A stretch of DNA of 64,000 nt from Planomicrobium sp. Y74 (GTDB lineage: Bacteria; Bacillota; Bacilli; Bacillales_A; Planococcaceae). The notes beneath the pieces were generated by a model. That model made no database searches. It worked only from the letters and a program-made list of their open reading frames with translations, and was not told the origin of the DNA. This document shows, one piece after another, positions 8,813-20,355 of the stretch (positions within the stretch are counted from its first letter, which is position 1; each line of letters begins with the position of its first letter). The translations under genes were made by a program, and so were the position numbers. The stretch lies in the NCBI RefSeq assembly GCF_003668635.1, contig NZ_RCWH01000005.1:518637-582636 (forward strand). The letters are read 5' to 3'.

Positions 8813-8837
8813 TAATATTTAAAAACAACAAACAACT

Positions 8838-8945
8838 AACATTCGAAAGCCGCTTCGGCGCTTCGGGAAGGGCAAAGATTATGCTCCTGCGCACAGCTCG
8901 TCGCAAGCAGCCAGGAAAGCGCAGCTGTTTTGCGGAATATCGATT
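8838..8945. repeat. Dispersed modular repeat, copy A
   Basis: The stretch CCGCTTCGGCGCTT...GATTATGCTCCTGCGCAC matches, in inverted orientation, the last part of the repeat block upstream of pyrG (about 62100-62165). It fills the gap between yrrT and luxS and contains the GTCGCAAGCAG end that corresponds to the TTGCGAC module of other copies. Confidence 0.7.
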
Positions 8946-8995
8946 GCAAAAGCTTATTGATTCAAATCTAATCAGATCAAAAGGAGACGATTCCA

Positions 8996-9469
8996 TTGAA
9001 AAAAATGAACGTTGAAAGTTTTAACCTCGACCATACAAAAGTTGCAGCACCTTACGTGCGTCTTGCAGGAGAGAAAACGGGAGCGAACGGAGATACAATC
9101 CGCAAATACGACATCCGTTTCAAGCAGCCGAACAAAGAGTATATGGAAATGCCAGGCCTTCATTCATTGGAGCATATGATGGCGGAACACAGCCGCAATC
9201 ACTCTGACCAAATCATCGACATCGGGCCAATGGGATGCCAAACAGGCTATTATCTTTCATTGATCAACCACGATGATTACGACGATGTACTTCGCATCAT
9301 CGAAAATACGTTGAAAGATGTAATTGAAGCAGATGAAGTTCCAGCATGCAATGAAGTGCAATGCGGTTGGGCAGCAAGCCACAGCTTAGAGGGCGCGAAA
9401 GAATTGGCCCGTGAAATGCTGGCGAAAAAAGACGAGTGGCACCAGGTGTTCGCTGAAGAAACTGTCTGA
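8996..9469 (+). CDS. luxS: S-ribosylhomocysteine lyase
   Basis: A 157-residue metalloenzyme that cleaves S-ribosylhomocysteine to homocysteine and DPD, the precursor of autoinducer-2. The metal site [10 protein letters not shown] (about residues 56-65) carries the HxxEH motif. The downstream [11 protein letters not shown] supplies the catalytic Cys and the G-CxTG signature, and the C-terminal third of the family is complete. AAGGAG at 8981-8986 is 9 bases from the TTG at 8996 and 18 from an ATG at 9005, so I take TTG. It stands directly upstream of mccA-mccB, which would convert the released homocysteine to cysteine. Confidence 0.95.
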   Translation: MKKMNVESFNLDHTKVAAPYVRLAGEKTGANGDTIRKYDIRFKQPNKEYMEMPGLHSLEHMMAEHSRNHSDQIIDIGPMGCQTGYYLSLINHDDYDDVLRIIENTLKDVIEADEVPACNEVQCGWAASHSLEGAKELAREMLAKKDEWHQVFAEETV

Positions 9470-9480
9470 GGAGAATGGCT

Positions 9481-11546
<2,066 letters not shown>

Positions 11547-11569
11547 CAAAAGATATATCGAATAAAGGG

Positions 11570-11598
11570 AAAACCGCCTATATGGCGGTTTTTTTATT
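11570..11598 (+). terminator. Terminator of the luxS-mccAB unit
   Basis: AAACCGCC, ATAT, GGCGGTTT with a run of T's, about 25 bases after the mccB stop. Confidence 0.85.
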
Positions 11599-11775
11599 TT
11601 ATTTATTTAACGGAAGTCAGGTAAGTTTTAGGTAGGGATGGAAAATAAAACAAGTCTTTCTGCCTAAAGATTCGCATTCCGAAATAATCTATTTACCCTA
11701 TTCTTCTGATTTATAAGAAATGTTAAGATTTTAATAAGTAATAAAATTCTGATAAATCTGGAAGGGGAAAAACGA

Positions 11776-13893
11776 ATGATTAAAAGCAAGTGGGTTTCAA
11801 TATTATCAGTAAGTGCTTTAACGTTATCACTTATGGCGCCGGCGGTCTTGGCGGCTCCAACAGAAACATTGCCATCATCGTCTGATTGGAACGAGGCACG
11901 TTATGGCGACAGAATTGATATCGACCAAAGCTTGAACGAACTTTCGCAGGATGCTGAGTTCCAAAAAGAAGCAGAAGCTAAGATCAAAGCGCAAGCTGGT
12001 GCTTTGAATGATGAAACTGCTGGAGATGGCGAAAGTGCATCCGAAGGTACTTTCACTGAAGATCATGGAACTAAACTTTTTCTGAACCGCAATTTGAAGT
12101 TTAAGGAATTCACTCTTCGCAGCATCGGAGACAACGTGGAAATCTGGGTAGCCAACGACTTGGCATACGGACCAAACAATCCGAAACCCGCTGATGTCGT
12201 AACGCAGGCTCAGGTCGATAAACTGCGTGATGAGTTTGACAGCAACATCTATCCGGTAGCAACTGATTTCTTCGGCACTCCGGACTCCTTGGACGGATCA
12301 AAATCTCCGCTTCCAGGACTGGTCGGACTTCCTGAAGGTTATTATGAAGGTTCTGACAAAGTAATCATGCTTGTTGACAACGTGCAGGATGAAGGCTGGA
12401 ACAATCCTTCGTATCCTTTCTTCGTAGCAGGTTTCTTCTGGCAGACACTTGAAAATTACACAGACCGCAACATCATCACTATCGATACGAATTCATGGGA
12501 AACCCGTCTTGAATCCACCTTCTTCGGTACAACAATCCATGAACTTCAGCATTTGATTCAGGCTGATAACGACGGCTCTGAAGAAACTTGGCTGAACGAA
12601 GGGATGTCAACGTTCTCTGAATATCTTGGAGGATATGGACACGGAGAAGGGTCGATCAACTTCTATCTGGATCACCCGGAAAACTCACTTGTAAACTGGG
12701 ATGAGCACGGAACAGCAGCAACTGGTCCTGAAACTATCGCGGATTACGGACAAGTTTACTTGTTCACACTTTATATGTATGACAAATTCGGCCAGGAGTT
12801 CATCCGTGAACTAGCAACTGACGGCGAAAGCCAAGGGATGGCAAGCGTCAACAAAACGCTTCAGGATTACGGTACCAATAAAACATTCACTGAAGTCTAT
12901 CAGAACTTCATGACTGCATTGACATTGGATAACTCTGATGTAAGCAGCGACTATAATATCGACAGCATCGACCTGCGTGAACTGCCAGTTGGTGATGGCG
13001 TACGCGGAAAAACTGTCGACTTTGAAAAAGCATTAACATTTGAAAAAGAAGGTGTCCCGGCATGGGGCGGCGACTTTAAAGAATTCGACTTTGGAAAAGA
13101 TGTACGAGGCCTTGAATTTGACGGCGTAGACTTCCTTCCATTGCAATGGAGCACAGTAGCAAATCCATTGGATGCGTCTGAGCAGGTCCTGCATGCGAAC
13201 AACGGCGACGAAGCTGATCAGGCGTTAATCTTCGGAGCAACTGTTCCAGCGGACAACCCGACTCTTACTTTCGATCATTATTATGACATCGAAGAACAAT
13301 GGGATTACGGAGTGGTTCAAGTTTCAACGGATAACGGCGAAACATGGACTTCACTTGAAAATGAAAACACTCGCACTGACGTAGTTGAAGAAGGCTACCC
13401 GAAGATTAAAGAAAGTGTTCCAGGATTCACTGGGCATAAATTGAACTGGTCAACTGAGACATTCGACCTTTCAGCTTATGCCGGACAAGATGTATTGGTT
13501 TCATTCCGCAACTTGACGGACTGGGGATACAATGATGCAGGCTGGTTCATCAAAAATGTTCAGCTTGGAGATTTCTCTGCTGATGGATCTTCAACAGAAG
13601 CATTCCAGTCACTTGGCCAATTGAAAGGTCAATATGTCGATTTCACAACGACATTCATCCAAACGAAGAAAAACGGCAAACAGCATGTCTTCCATGTTGA
13701 TCCATTCAACGTAACAGAAGAAGATGCTTTGGATCTTCGAAATGTACTTCGTGAAGGCAATGTGAAAATGATTACTTCTTATGCAGCTGAAGAAGGTCAA
13801 AAAGAAGCCCAGGAGTTCACTTATGAAGTTCAATACAAAGTGGATAACCCGAACATAGGAAAAGGCAAGAACAACGGAAAAAGCAAAAACTGA
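11776..13893 (+). CDS. Secreted zinc metallopeptidase, immune inhibitor A-like
   Basis: A 705-residue exported protein. Residues 1-26 form a signal peptide ending in an AxA-type site (PAVLAAP). A catalytic domain follows with TIHELQHLIQ near residue 255; the HExxH histidines would bind zinc. About 20 residues on comes ETWLNEGMSTFSEYL, whose Glu fits the third ligand of a gluzincin. A beta-rich region from about 460 (WGYNDAGWFIKNVQ) recalls the MAM-like part of immune inhibitor A proteases. Classical M6 enzymes use a different third ligand, so the name InhA is only approximate; an M30 hyicolysin-like enzyme is the alternative. The end is basic (GKGKNNGKSKN). GGAAGGGG precedes the ATG, and the gene is monocistronic. 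Confidence 0.8.
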   Translation: MIKSKWVSILSVSALTLSLMAPAVLAAPTETLPSSSDWNEARYGDRIDIDQSLNELSQDAEFQKEAEAKIKAQAGALNDETAGDGESASEGTFTEDHGTKLFLNRNLKFKEFTLRSIGDNVEIWVANDLAYGPNNPKPADVVTQAQVDKLRDEFDSNIYPVATDFFGTPDSLDGSKSPLPGLVGLPEGYYEGSDKVIMLVDNVQDEGWNNPSYPFFVAGFFWQTLENYTDRNIITIDTNSWETRLESTFFGTTIHELQHLIQADNDGSEETWLNEGMSTFSEYLGGYGHGEGSINFYLDHPENSLVNWDEHGTAATGPETIADYGQVYLFTLYMYDKFGQEFIRELATDGESQGMASVNKTLQDYGTNKTFTEVYQNFMTALTLDNSDVSSDYNIDSIDLRELPVGDGVRGKTVDFEKALTFEKEGVPAWGGDFKEFDFGKDVRGLEFDGVDFLPLQWSTVANPLDASEQVLHANNGDEADQALIFGATVPADNPTLTFDHYYDIEEQWDYGVVQVSTDNGETWTSLENENTRTDVVEEGYPKIKESVPGFTGHKLNWSTETFDLSAYAGQDVLVSFRNLTDWGYNDAGWFIKNVQLGDFSADGSSTEAFQSLGQLKGQYVDFTTTFIQTKKNGKQHVFHVDPFNVTEEDALDLRNVLREGNVKMITSYAAEEGQKEAQEFTYEVQYKVDNPNIGKGKNNGKSKN

Positions 13894-13895
13894 TT

Positions 13896-13924
13896 AAAAG
13901 CGGACTGCGGTCCGCTTTTTCTTT
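13896..13924 (+). terminator. Terminator after the metallopeptidase
   Basis: AAAAGCGGAC, TGCG, GTCCGCTTTTT forms a strong stem ending in a T run, overlapping the end of the peptidase gene. Confidence 0.85.
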
Positions 13925-13986
13925 TGGGCAAAATTGCGTTATGATAAGAAGGTAGAAGAATTCAGGTATATGAAAGGAAGATTATA

Positions 13987-15177
13987 TTGTCGAAAAAACT
14001 GGATGCTTTCCTTAACGAGAATCTTAACGAACTTAAAGAGCAAGGCTTATATAATGAAATCGACCCAGTTGAAGGACCGAACGGACCGATTATCCAGGTT
14101 CGCGGAAAAGACCTTATCAACCTGTCATCAAACAACTATCTTGGCTTGGCAACAAACGAAGATTTGAAAAAAGTCGCGAAAGATGCAATCGACAAATATG
14201 GCGTTGGAGCAGGGGCTGTCCGTACTATCAACGGTACATTGGACCTTCACGTGAAATTGGAGGAAAAACTGGCTGAATTCAAAGGAACAGAAGCTGCGAT
14301 TTCCTATCAATCAGGCTTCAACTGCAACATGGCTGCCATATCAGGTGTCATGGATAAAAATGATGCGATTTTGTCGGATCAACTGAACCATGCTTCGATC
14401 ATCGATGGCTGCCGCTTGTCCAAAGCGAAAATCATTGCCTATAAACACTCGGATATGGAAGATCTCCGCGCTAAAGCAAAAGAAGCGACCGAATCCGGCC
14501 AATACAATAAAGTAATGGTTATTACAGACGGCGTTTTCTCAATGGACGGCGATATTGCGAAACTTCCGGAAATCGTTGAAATTGCAAAAGAATTCGACTT
14601 GATTACGTATGTAGATGATGCACACGGTTCAGGTGTTACCGGTAAAGGAAAAGGAACTGTGAAGCATTTCGGCCTTGAAAAAGAAGTTGACATGCAAATG
14701 GGTACTCTATCGAAAGCTGTCGGAGTTGTAGGTGGTTATGTAGCCGGGAAACAAAACCTGATCGACTGGCTGAAAGTCCGTTCACGTCCATTCTTGTTCT
14801 CGACTGCAGTGACACCAGGTGACGTTTCGGCAATTACTGCGGCACTTCAGATGATCATGGATTCAACCGAGTTGCATGACAAGCTATGGGAAAATGGCGA
14901 TTACCTGAAAAAAGGCTTGAAGGACCTCGGCTTTGATATCGGAGAATCTGAAACACCGATTACACCATGTATCATTGGCGAAGAAAAAACGACACAGGAG
15001 TTCTCGAAACGCCTATTCGAAGAAGGCGTTTACGCGAAATCCATCGTCTTCCCGACAGTTCCAAAAGGCACTGGCCGCGTACGCAACATGCCGACTGCTG
15101 CCCACACAAAAGAAATGCTTGATGACGCAATTGCCATCTACGAAAAAGTTGGTAAAGAGCTTAACATCATTAAATAA
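13987..15177 (+). CDS. kbl: Glycine C-acetyltransferase (2-amino-3-ketobutyrate CoA ligase)
   Basis: A 396-residue PLP enzyme of the alpha-oxoamine synthase family that converts 2-amino-3-ketobutyrate plus CoA to glycine and acetyl-CoA. The Schiff-base lysine is in [18 protein letters not shown] (about residue 243), [17 protein letters not shown] near 215 binds the cofactor, and SSNNYLGLA near 45 is a family mark. The start is TTG at 13987, with AAAGGAAG 6 bases before it. The threonine dehydrogenase that makes its substrate is encoded 1.3 kb downstream on the same strand, beyond a repeat block and an opposing gene. Confidence 0.93.
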   Translation: MSKKLDAFLNENLNELKEQGLYNEIDPVEGPNGPIIQVRGKDLINLSSNNYLGLATNEDLKKVAKDAIDKYGVGAGAVRTINGTLDLHVKLEEKLAEFKGTEAAISYQSGFNCNMAAISGVMDKNDAILSDQLNHASIIDGCRLSKAKIIAYKHSDMEDLRAKAKEATESGQYNKVMVITDGVFSMDGDIAKLPEIVEIAKEFDLITYVDDAHGSGVTGKGKGTVKHFGLEKEVDMQMGTLSKAVGVVGGYVAGKQNLIDWLKVRSRPFLFSTAVTPGDVSAITAALQMIMDSTELHDKLWENGDYLKKGLKDLGFDIGESETPITPCIIGEEKTTQEFSKRLFEEGVYAKSIVFPTVPKGTGRVRNMPTAAHTKEMLDDAIAIYEKVGKELNIIK

Positions 15178-15180
15178 TGA

Positions 15181-15220
15181 AAATCGCCCCGCCGGAATTT
15201 CCGGTGGGGCGACTTTTTTG
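15181..15220 (+). terminator. Terminator after kbl
   Basis: CGCCCCGCCGGAA and TTCCGGTGGGGCG form a nearly perfect stem followed by ACTTTTTT. Confidence 0.9.
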
Positions 15221-15278
15221 ATGGTAAAAAAATATAATTTTTATAATCTGAAGGCTCTTATAAAATGTTTTGTGCTGT

Positions 15279-15590
15279 CCAGACTCCAGCGCCTAGCTCT
15301 TCGGGTCATAAGCCACTCCAGCTGCGTGGCATAGAACGCCACTTCGCTGATTCGTCTTACGCCTTTCAGAGCTTAGCAGGCGCTTCCGCTTTTCTTTAGT
15401 CCAGACTCCAGCGCCCAGCCCCTCGAGTCGCTTCAGCCTCGCCGTCAATGGCAAAGAACGCCATATAATTTATAAGTATTTAACGCTGCTCCTGCATCGC
15501 TGCGCGCTTTGTCGAAAAAAGATGGCTCAATTTACCTTTGAGCCATCTATTGCTTGTCGGGGCTAAACGGGCGCTTCCGCTTTTCTTAGT
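15279..15590. repeat. Dispersed modular repeat, copy B (two tandem units)
   Basis: Two units in the same direction each start TCCAGACTCCAGCGCC and end GCGCTTCCGCTTTTCTT (15279-15401 and 15402-15590). The second contains an 11-bp perfect stem, AGATGGCTCAA (15520-15530) with TTGAGCCATCT (15538-15548), next to GCTCCTGCATCGCTGCGC, the inverted form of the conserved module. The second unit ends at the stop codon of the opposing gene. Confidence 0.8.
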
Positions 15591-16223
15591 TTATAGCAAA
15601 GGCTTCTTCATCCGATTAAAGCTTTTTTCCAATGTATATTTTTGGATGCCGCGTGCTGCTTTCACACTGTTGTCCACATGCGAATGAAAATTGGCATCAT
15701 TGTTTTCGAAAGCAATGAGCGCATCGATCGAATGGTTCATCCAAGGCTCATTAATCTGGCTGTTAAGCTCTGCTGCACGCTGGAATTCCCCAGAAGATGC
15801 CGCGATATGGGCGAGGTAATAACTGCGCATCGGTTCGCGGTCAATTCCTGCTGCGTGCTGGGCTGCAATGCCAGGCTGTCCTCGGTATATCGAAAGCAAG
15901 GTCCGGTAAATCGATTGCATCACCGGCTGTTTATGTATGAGTAGAATTCGTTCGATGGATCTTTCAACATCCTGGTCGTTTCCGTGTCCAAGCGCATAAG
16001 GAAAAGCGAAAATGGCTTTATGCCGATTGCGGTATATATAACGTTCAATTTGGCGAAGTGAATTGGAGAAATAAGTGACATAGACCCCCGGCAGCACCAT
16101 TGCTGTCAGATAAATGATGATGACGATGGTAAACACGAGCCAGCGTGGTGTATCGATGGACAGTAGAAATCCGGTCACGCTCATTCCAATAAGAAACAGC
16201 AATAACAATCGCAGGAATCTCAT
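15591..16223 (-). CDS. Membrane-anchored protein of unknown function
   Basis: A 210-residue protein with two N-terminal hydrophobic segments (about residues 3-22 and 28-52) separated by a short SIDTPRW turn, then a basic, helical cytosolic domain. The domain has a TPR-like feel ([29 protein letters not shown]), but I do not recognise a named family. GGAGGTGGACT precedes the ATG at 16223, which removes 16 residues from the longest frame. It runs opposite to kbl and tdh and is bounded on its 3' side by a repeat unit. No function is proposed. Confidence 0.7.
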   Translation of the reverse strand: MRFLRLLLLFLIGMSVTGFLLSIDTPRWLVFTIVIIIYLTAMVLPGVYVTYFSNSLRQIERYIYRNRHKAIFAFPYALGHGNDQDVERSIERILLIHKQPVMQSIYRTLLSIYRGQPGIAAQHAAGIDREPMRSYYLAHIAASSGEFQRAAELNSQINEPWMNHSIDALIAFENNDANFHSHVDNSVKAARGIQKYTLEKSFNRMKKPLL

Positions 16224-16448
16224 AGTCCACCTCCACTGAAAAAATATGACTTGATCTGCAACATATGCCATAAAGGCTTTCTATCAGTATATCAAAAACA
16301 TTCGTTCCGGGGCACTTCCAAAGTCGTTGTGTTTTTTAAAAGAACAATTTATAATGACGGTAGAGCAAAGACTGTTATATCAATGTTTATAATGGAATAT
16401 ATGTGTTTTCACAAAGGACATATGTTTTATTCGAGAGGAGCTTATAAA

Positions 16449-17393
16449 ATGAAACGAATTATGATCACTGGTGCACTGGGGCAGATTGGATCGGAATTGA
16501 CAGGGAAATTGCGTGATATTTACGGTGCTGAAAATGTTTTGGCGACGGACATCCGCCCGTCAAATGACACCAGCGGCCCTTTTGAAATCCTGGATGTAAC
16601 GGATGCACAAAAAATGCACGACCTGGCCAAGGATTTCGGCGCAGATACGATGATGCACATGGCGGCGTTATTATCGGCTACAGCAGAAGAGAAACCGTTG
16701 CTTGCCTGGAATTTGAATATGGGTGGGCTCATCAATGCACTGGAAGCGTCGCGTGAACTCGGCATGCAATTCTTTACGCCAAGTTCTATCGGAGCATTTG
16801 GTCCATCCACTCCGAAAATGGATACACCCCAGGATACATTGCAGCGCCCGACGACCATGTACGGTGTCAATAAAGTCGCAGGCGAATTGCTGTGTGATTA
16901 TTATTACCAAAAATTTGGCGTCGATACACGCGGCGTCCGTTTCCCTGGTCTCATCTCTTACGTGGCTCAGCCAGGCGGGGGCACGACTGATTACGCGGTC
17001 GATATTTACTACAAAGCTCTGGAACAAGGCAGCTACACTTCCTATATCGATAAAGGCACCTACATGGATATGATGTATATGCCGGATGCGCTTCAGGCGA
17101 TTGTCGATTTGATGGAAGCTGACCCTGCAAAACTCGAGCACCGCAATGCGTTCAACGTGACGGCTATGAGTTTCGAACCCGAACAGATTGCAGCTTCAAT
17201 CCGCAAGCACATTCCTGATTTCCAAATGAATTATGATGTGGATCCAGCACGCCAGGCAATTGCAGCCAGCTGGCCGGACAGCATCGATGCATCAGCTGCG
17301 AAAAAAGAATGGGGCTTCAAGACAGCCTACGATCTTGATGCAATGACTGCAGATATGCTGGAGAAGTTAAAGTCAAAACTTCAAAATGCGTAA
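16449..17393 (+). CDS. tdh: L-threonine 3-dehydrogenase, short-chain (SDR) type
   Basis: A 314-residue extended SDR enzyme. The NAD-binding glycine motif is [12 protein letters not shown] (about residues 6-17). The catalytic Ser lies in [14 protein letters not shown] (about 114-127) and the Tyr/Lys pair in [12 protein letters not shown] (about 137-148). The [10 protein letters not shown] and [13 protein letters not shown] segments are, as I recall, typical of SDR-type threonine dehydrogenases rather than UDP-sugar epimerases. It would make 2-amino-3-ketobutyrate for Kbl, whose gene lies upstream. GAGAGGAGC 9 bases before the ATG at 16449 fixes the start; the longer frame from 16251 has no ribosome site. 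Confidence 0.85.
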   Translation: MKRIMITGALGQIGSELTGKLRDIYGAENVLATDIRPSNDTSGPFEILDVTDAQKMHDLAKDFGADTMMHMAALLSATAEEKPLLAWNLNMGGLINALEASRELGMQFFTPSSIGAFGPSTPKMDTPQDTLQRPTTMYGVNKVAGELLCDYYYQKFGVDTRGVRFPGLISYVAQPGGGTTDYAVDIYYKALEQGSYTSYIDKGTYMDMMYMPDALQAIVDLMEADPAKLEHRNAFNVTAMSFEPEQIAASIRKHIPDFQMNYDVDPARQAIAASWPDSIDASAAKKEWGFKTAYDLDAMTADMLEKLKSKLQNA

Positions 17394-17405
17394 GCACGAA
17401 AAGCG

Positions 17406-17458
17406 ACAAAACAAGAAAATGCCATCCGCAACCGCGGATGGCATTTTCTTGTTTTATT
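17406..17458. terminator. Bidirectional terminator between tdh and the gate-domain gene
   Basis: AAACAAGAAAATGCCATCCGC and its perfect complement flank the loop AACC, a stem of about 21 bp with A's on one side and T's on the other. It serves both convergent genes. Confidence 0.9.
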
Positions 17459-18824
17459 AGAATAGTAGATGAGCAACTCCGGCAATGATCGGCAATGCGA
17501 TAACTGTGCGAAGAAGGAAAATGACGATCAAATCAAGAATATTGACCGGGATTTTAGAACCAAGCAAGATTCCGCCTACTTCAGACAAGTAGATTAACTG
17601 AGTGACAGACAGTGTCGCTACGACAAAACGTGTCAATTCAGATTCGATGCCTGAGCCAAGAATAGCCGGGAGGAACATATCTGCGAATCCAACAACCATC
17701 AATTGTGCCGCATCTGCTGCCTCAGGAATGCCGAGCAAGTTCAGATAAGGGACAAATGGTGCGCCAAGTATGACGAACAGTTGTGTATATTCAGCAAGGA
17801 TCAAAGCGATTGTTCCGAATGCCATAACTACTGGGGCAACGCCAATCCACATATCGAGCACGTTTTTAAATCCATCTTTGAAGAAATTGCTGACTGAGCG
17901 GTTGCGATTTGCTTTTTCAAGCGCTTTTTCCATACCGTGTGAAACCACGTTATAGCCTTTAGGGACATCTTCTGTTTGGGATTCCTGCTCAGAACCGTCG
18001 ATGAATGTCGTCGGTTTACGGGATAACGGATAGATGCGCGGCATAATCAATGCAAGAATGATACCTGCAAGAATAACTGTAGCGTAATATGGAAGGAAGT
18101 AACTTGCCAGACCGATTTCACCAATTACAACAATTGCGAAAGTGATCGATACAACGGAGAAAGTTGTTCCGATAATAGCTGCTTCGCGTTGTGTATATCG
18201 ATTGTCCTCATATTGCTTGCTCGTTAAGAGGACGCCGATCGTACCATCTCCAACCCAAGAAGCAAGAGCATCGATTGATGAGCGGCCAGGGAGCCGGAAC
18301 AAAGGACGCATAATTTTCACCATCATGGAACCGAAGAATTCCAGTAGGCCGAAATTCATTAACAGCGGTAACAGAAGACCAGCAAACAGGAAGATCGTGA
18401 ACAGGAATGACAATAAACCGTCTCCGGAAAGTAGAAGTCCTCCTGTATTTTCATTCCAGACTGCTTCAGGTCCTACTTGGAACAAGACCATGAAAGCGAA
18501 GATAGCTGCAACGACGCGTGTAATAGTCCAAAACAAACTTACGTTGAAAAGTTTGTCGAAGAACGGTACATTCTCGTCTTTATTCGGTTTTTTGGCTATG
18601 TATACCAATGATCCGAGGGCTGCAATCGACAAAATAACGAGCATGATCCAAGGTACGAATGATGCGATGTTATCTGCCAGCCAGTTAGCCAGTACGGCAA
18701 TGGTGACCATCCATACCGTTATGCCATCAGCATCGGTAATTGGAATCGGAACCAAGAACAGCAGGATACCAAGTAATGATGGGATAAGAAATAAGAGCCA
18801 TGTTGACGTTGAAAACTTTTTCAT
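17457..18824 (-). CDS. YjiH family membrane protein with nucleoside-recognition (gate) domain
   Basis: A 455-residue polytopic membrane protein with about 10-11 hydrophobic segments. The pattern VGDGTIGVLLTSKQYEDNRYTQREAAIIGTTFSVVSITFAIVV in the middle is the Gate/nucleoside-recognition motif found in YjiH-type and sporulation gate proteins. A second half follows after a charged cytosolic loop (near residue 285). The substrate is not known. The ATG at 18824 with AAGGGGAAAGTTC upstream is preferred over an upstream start that adds 29 uncharacteristic, cysteine-rich residues. The gene is convergent with tdh. Confidence 0.8.
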   Translation of the reverse strand: MKKFSTSTWLLFLIPSLLGILLFLVPIPITDADGITVWMVTIAVLANWLADNIASFVPWIMLVILSIAALGSLVYIAKKPNKDENVPFFDKLFNVSLFWTITRVVAAIFAFMVLFQVGPEAVWNENTGGLLLSGDGLLSFLFTIFLFAGLLLPLLMNFGLLEFFGSMMVKIMRPLFRLPGRSSIDALASWVGDGTIGVLLTSKQYEDNRYTQREAAIIGTTFSVVSITFAIVVIGEIGLASYFLPYYATVILAGIILALIMPRIYPLSRKPTTFIDGSEQESQTEDVPKGYNVVSHGMEKALEKANRNRSVSNFFKDGFKNVLDMWIGVAPVVMAFGTIALILAEYTQLFVILGAPFVPYLNLLGIPEAADAAQLMVVGFADMFLPAILGSGIESELTRFVVATLSVTQLIYLSEVGGILLGSKIPVNILDLIVIFLLRTVIALPIIAGVAHLLF

Positions 18825-18937
18825 GAACTTTCCCCTTTTCTTTGTGCATAAAAACACATTATAACTACTGATTATACAGCATTCTTCCCCCGAGAACGCT
18901 TTCAGTAACATTGTTTATTTTATCTGAAAACAATAGA

Positions 18938-19056
18938 AAAGCGCAAGCGCCCATTTAGCCCCGACAAACGCTGGAGGATTTGACGTTCATGGCGTTTTTT
19001 GCCAGGAATGGCGAATCCGAAGCGACTCGAGGGGCTGGGCGCTGAAGTCTGGACAC
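18938..19056. repeat. Dispersed modular repeat, copy C
   Basis: AGAAAAGCGCAAGCGCCC at the left and GGGCGCTGAAGTCTGGACAC at the right are the two standard ends of the family. The AAGCGACTCGAGGGGCTGGG stretch is the inverted match of copy B, unit 2. Interior arms include GGATT/AATCC and GGCGTTTTTTGCC. Confidence 0.8.
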
Positions 19057-19118
19057 AGCTATTCTGCTTGTTAAGATTTAATAAACTTATAATTCCATAC
19101 TATTGCAGAAACGCCAGA

Positions 19119-19156
19119 AAAAACACCCTTATTTTCAATTAAGAAAATAAGGGTGC
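19119..19156 (-). terminator. Terminator of the yojF-bshB2 unit
   Basis: Read on the minus strand, CACCCTTATTTTC and GAAAATAAGGGTG flank TTAATT and are followed by TTTTTTC. Confidence 0.85.
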
Positions 19157-19163
19157 AAATTAC

Positions 19164-19853
19164 TTAGAAAGTTGTTTCAAAATCGTCTTTCCAACGGTAA
19201 TTATAGAATCGCTCTTTCGTGAGCCAGTTTTCCGTTTCGGTGTCCCCCTGCGCCAATTTATGTTCCATTTCCTCCAGCATCCAAGCTGTTTGGGAAATGT
19301 GCGCTTTCATGGACGCCATCTTATGGTCTCTGACTGGTGTGATGTCATAGACGATGTCCGGGTTGCCAAGAACTTCGAGTGTGTTATTGGCAAATGCCAC
19401 ACAATGCAATTTCGGGCGATCTTCCTTCCGGCGGACAGCCCGGACCACAGCACGTGCTGTCGCTTCGTGGTCGGGATGGACGGCGAATTTCGGATAGAAT
19501 GTGATGATTAAAGAAGGATTCAATTCCTCAATAAGATCTGTCATCATGCCGACCATTTTTTCATCATCTTCGAATTCAATAGTTTTATCGCGCAGCCCCA
19601 TCATGCGAAGATCGGTCAGACCGATAGCTTCAGCGGAGGCTTTCAATTCTTTCTTGCGGATTTCCGGGAGAGATTCCCGTGTCGCAAACGGTGGGTTTCC
19701 TAAATTCCGGCCCATTTCACCAAGAGTCAGGCAGGCATATGTAACCGGCGAACCCTGTTTAATATGTGTAGTCATTGTTCCGGACACACCGAACGCTTCA
19801 TCATCCGGGTGAGGGAACACCACCAATACATGTCGTTCTTTTGGTATCGTCAT
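19164..19853 (-). CDS. bshB2: Bacillithiol biosynthesis deacetylase BshB2
   Basis: A 229-residue zinc hydrolase of the PIG-L/LmbE fold that removes the acetyl group from GlcNAc-malate during bacillithiol synthesis. The zinc motif is VVFPHPDDEAFG (PHPDDE, about residues 12-23), and the second histidine motif is HPDHEATARAV near residue 128. The gene follows yojF by 12 bases on the same strand, as in the B. subtilis yojF-yojG pair. AAGGGGGAATAGAA precedes the ATG. BshB2-type specificity, as opposed to BshB1, rests on the yojF partner. Confidence 0.92.
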   Translation of the reverse strand: MTIPKERHVLVVFPHPDDEAFGVSGTMTTHIKQGSPVTYACLTLGEMGRNLGNPPFATRESLPEIRKKELKASAEAIGLTDLRMMGLRDKTIEFEDDEKMVGMMTDLIEELNPSLIITFYPKFAVHPDHEATARAVVRAVRRKEDRPKLHCVAFANNTLEVLGNPDIVYDITPVRDHKMASMKAHISQTAWMLEEMEHKLAQGDTETENWLTKERFYNYRWKDDFETTF

Positions 19854-19865
19854 TTCTATTCCCCC

Positions 19866-20216
19866 TTAATAACTGAATGGTGTTTCGCTGATTTGCAGCG
19901 CCACCGCCAATTTTCCTGTTCCGTCATGCCCTGCGAGAAGCAGGCGTCCCTGGTCGTCCATTTCGTAATGGGTGATGCCTTGTGCATAAACCCAGCCATG
20001 CGGCAATTTCAAACCGACGCGGTGCGGGCTGTCCCCGACTACTTTGCCGAGCTCATAATTAATGACGACATTGCGGATAAAAGCTCCGGCATTGAAAAAT
20101 GCTTCATTAAAATGGCTGGCGTAGGATCCATTCGTGGTTTCCAGGTGAAGATATACATCTTTTCCGGCGAACGCATCCAATTGGACCTGCAATTTTTTTA
20201 CTTCGACTAATTCCAC
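19866..20216 (-). CDS. yojF: YojF family protein, partner of bshB2
   Basis: A 116-residue cytosolic protein of the YojF family (DUF1806). It is recognised by GSYASHFNEAFFNAGAFIRN near residue 35 and the HRVGLKLPHGWVYAQGITHYE segment. Its biochemical role is unknown; its constant pairing with the bacillithiol deacetylase suggests an accessory role there. The start is GTG at 20216, with GAGGAGGG 7 bases upstream; the longer frame adds seven residues encoded by the ribosome site itself. Confidence 0.88.
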   Translation of the reverse strand: MELVEVKKLQVQLDAFAGKDVYLHLETTNGSYASHFNEAFFNAGAFIRNVVINYELGKVVGDSPHRVGLKLPHGWVYAQGITHYEMDDQGRLLLAGHDGTGKLAVALQISETPFSY

Positions 20217-20355
20217 AATAAAACCCTCCTCAAACAATCCGTATCTTTTAAGTATATGGAAAAAATAGCGAGATTGCGATTAGTTAGCTCTACGGCTTCC
20301 AAAATAATGGTAGAATAATGAAAGAGAGAATTTTCCAATAAAGAGGATGGGGAAC

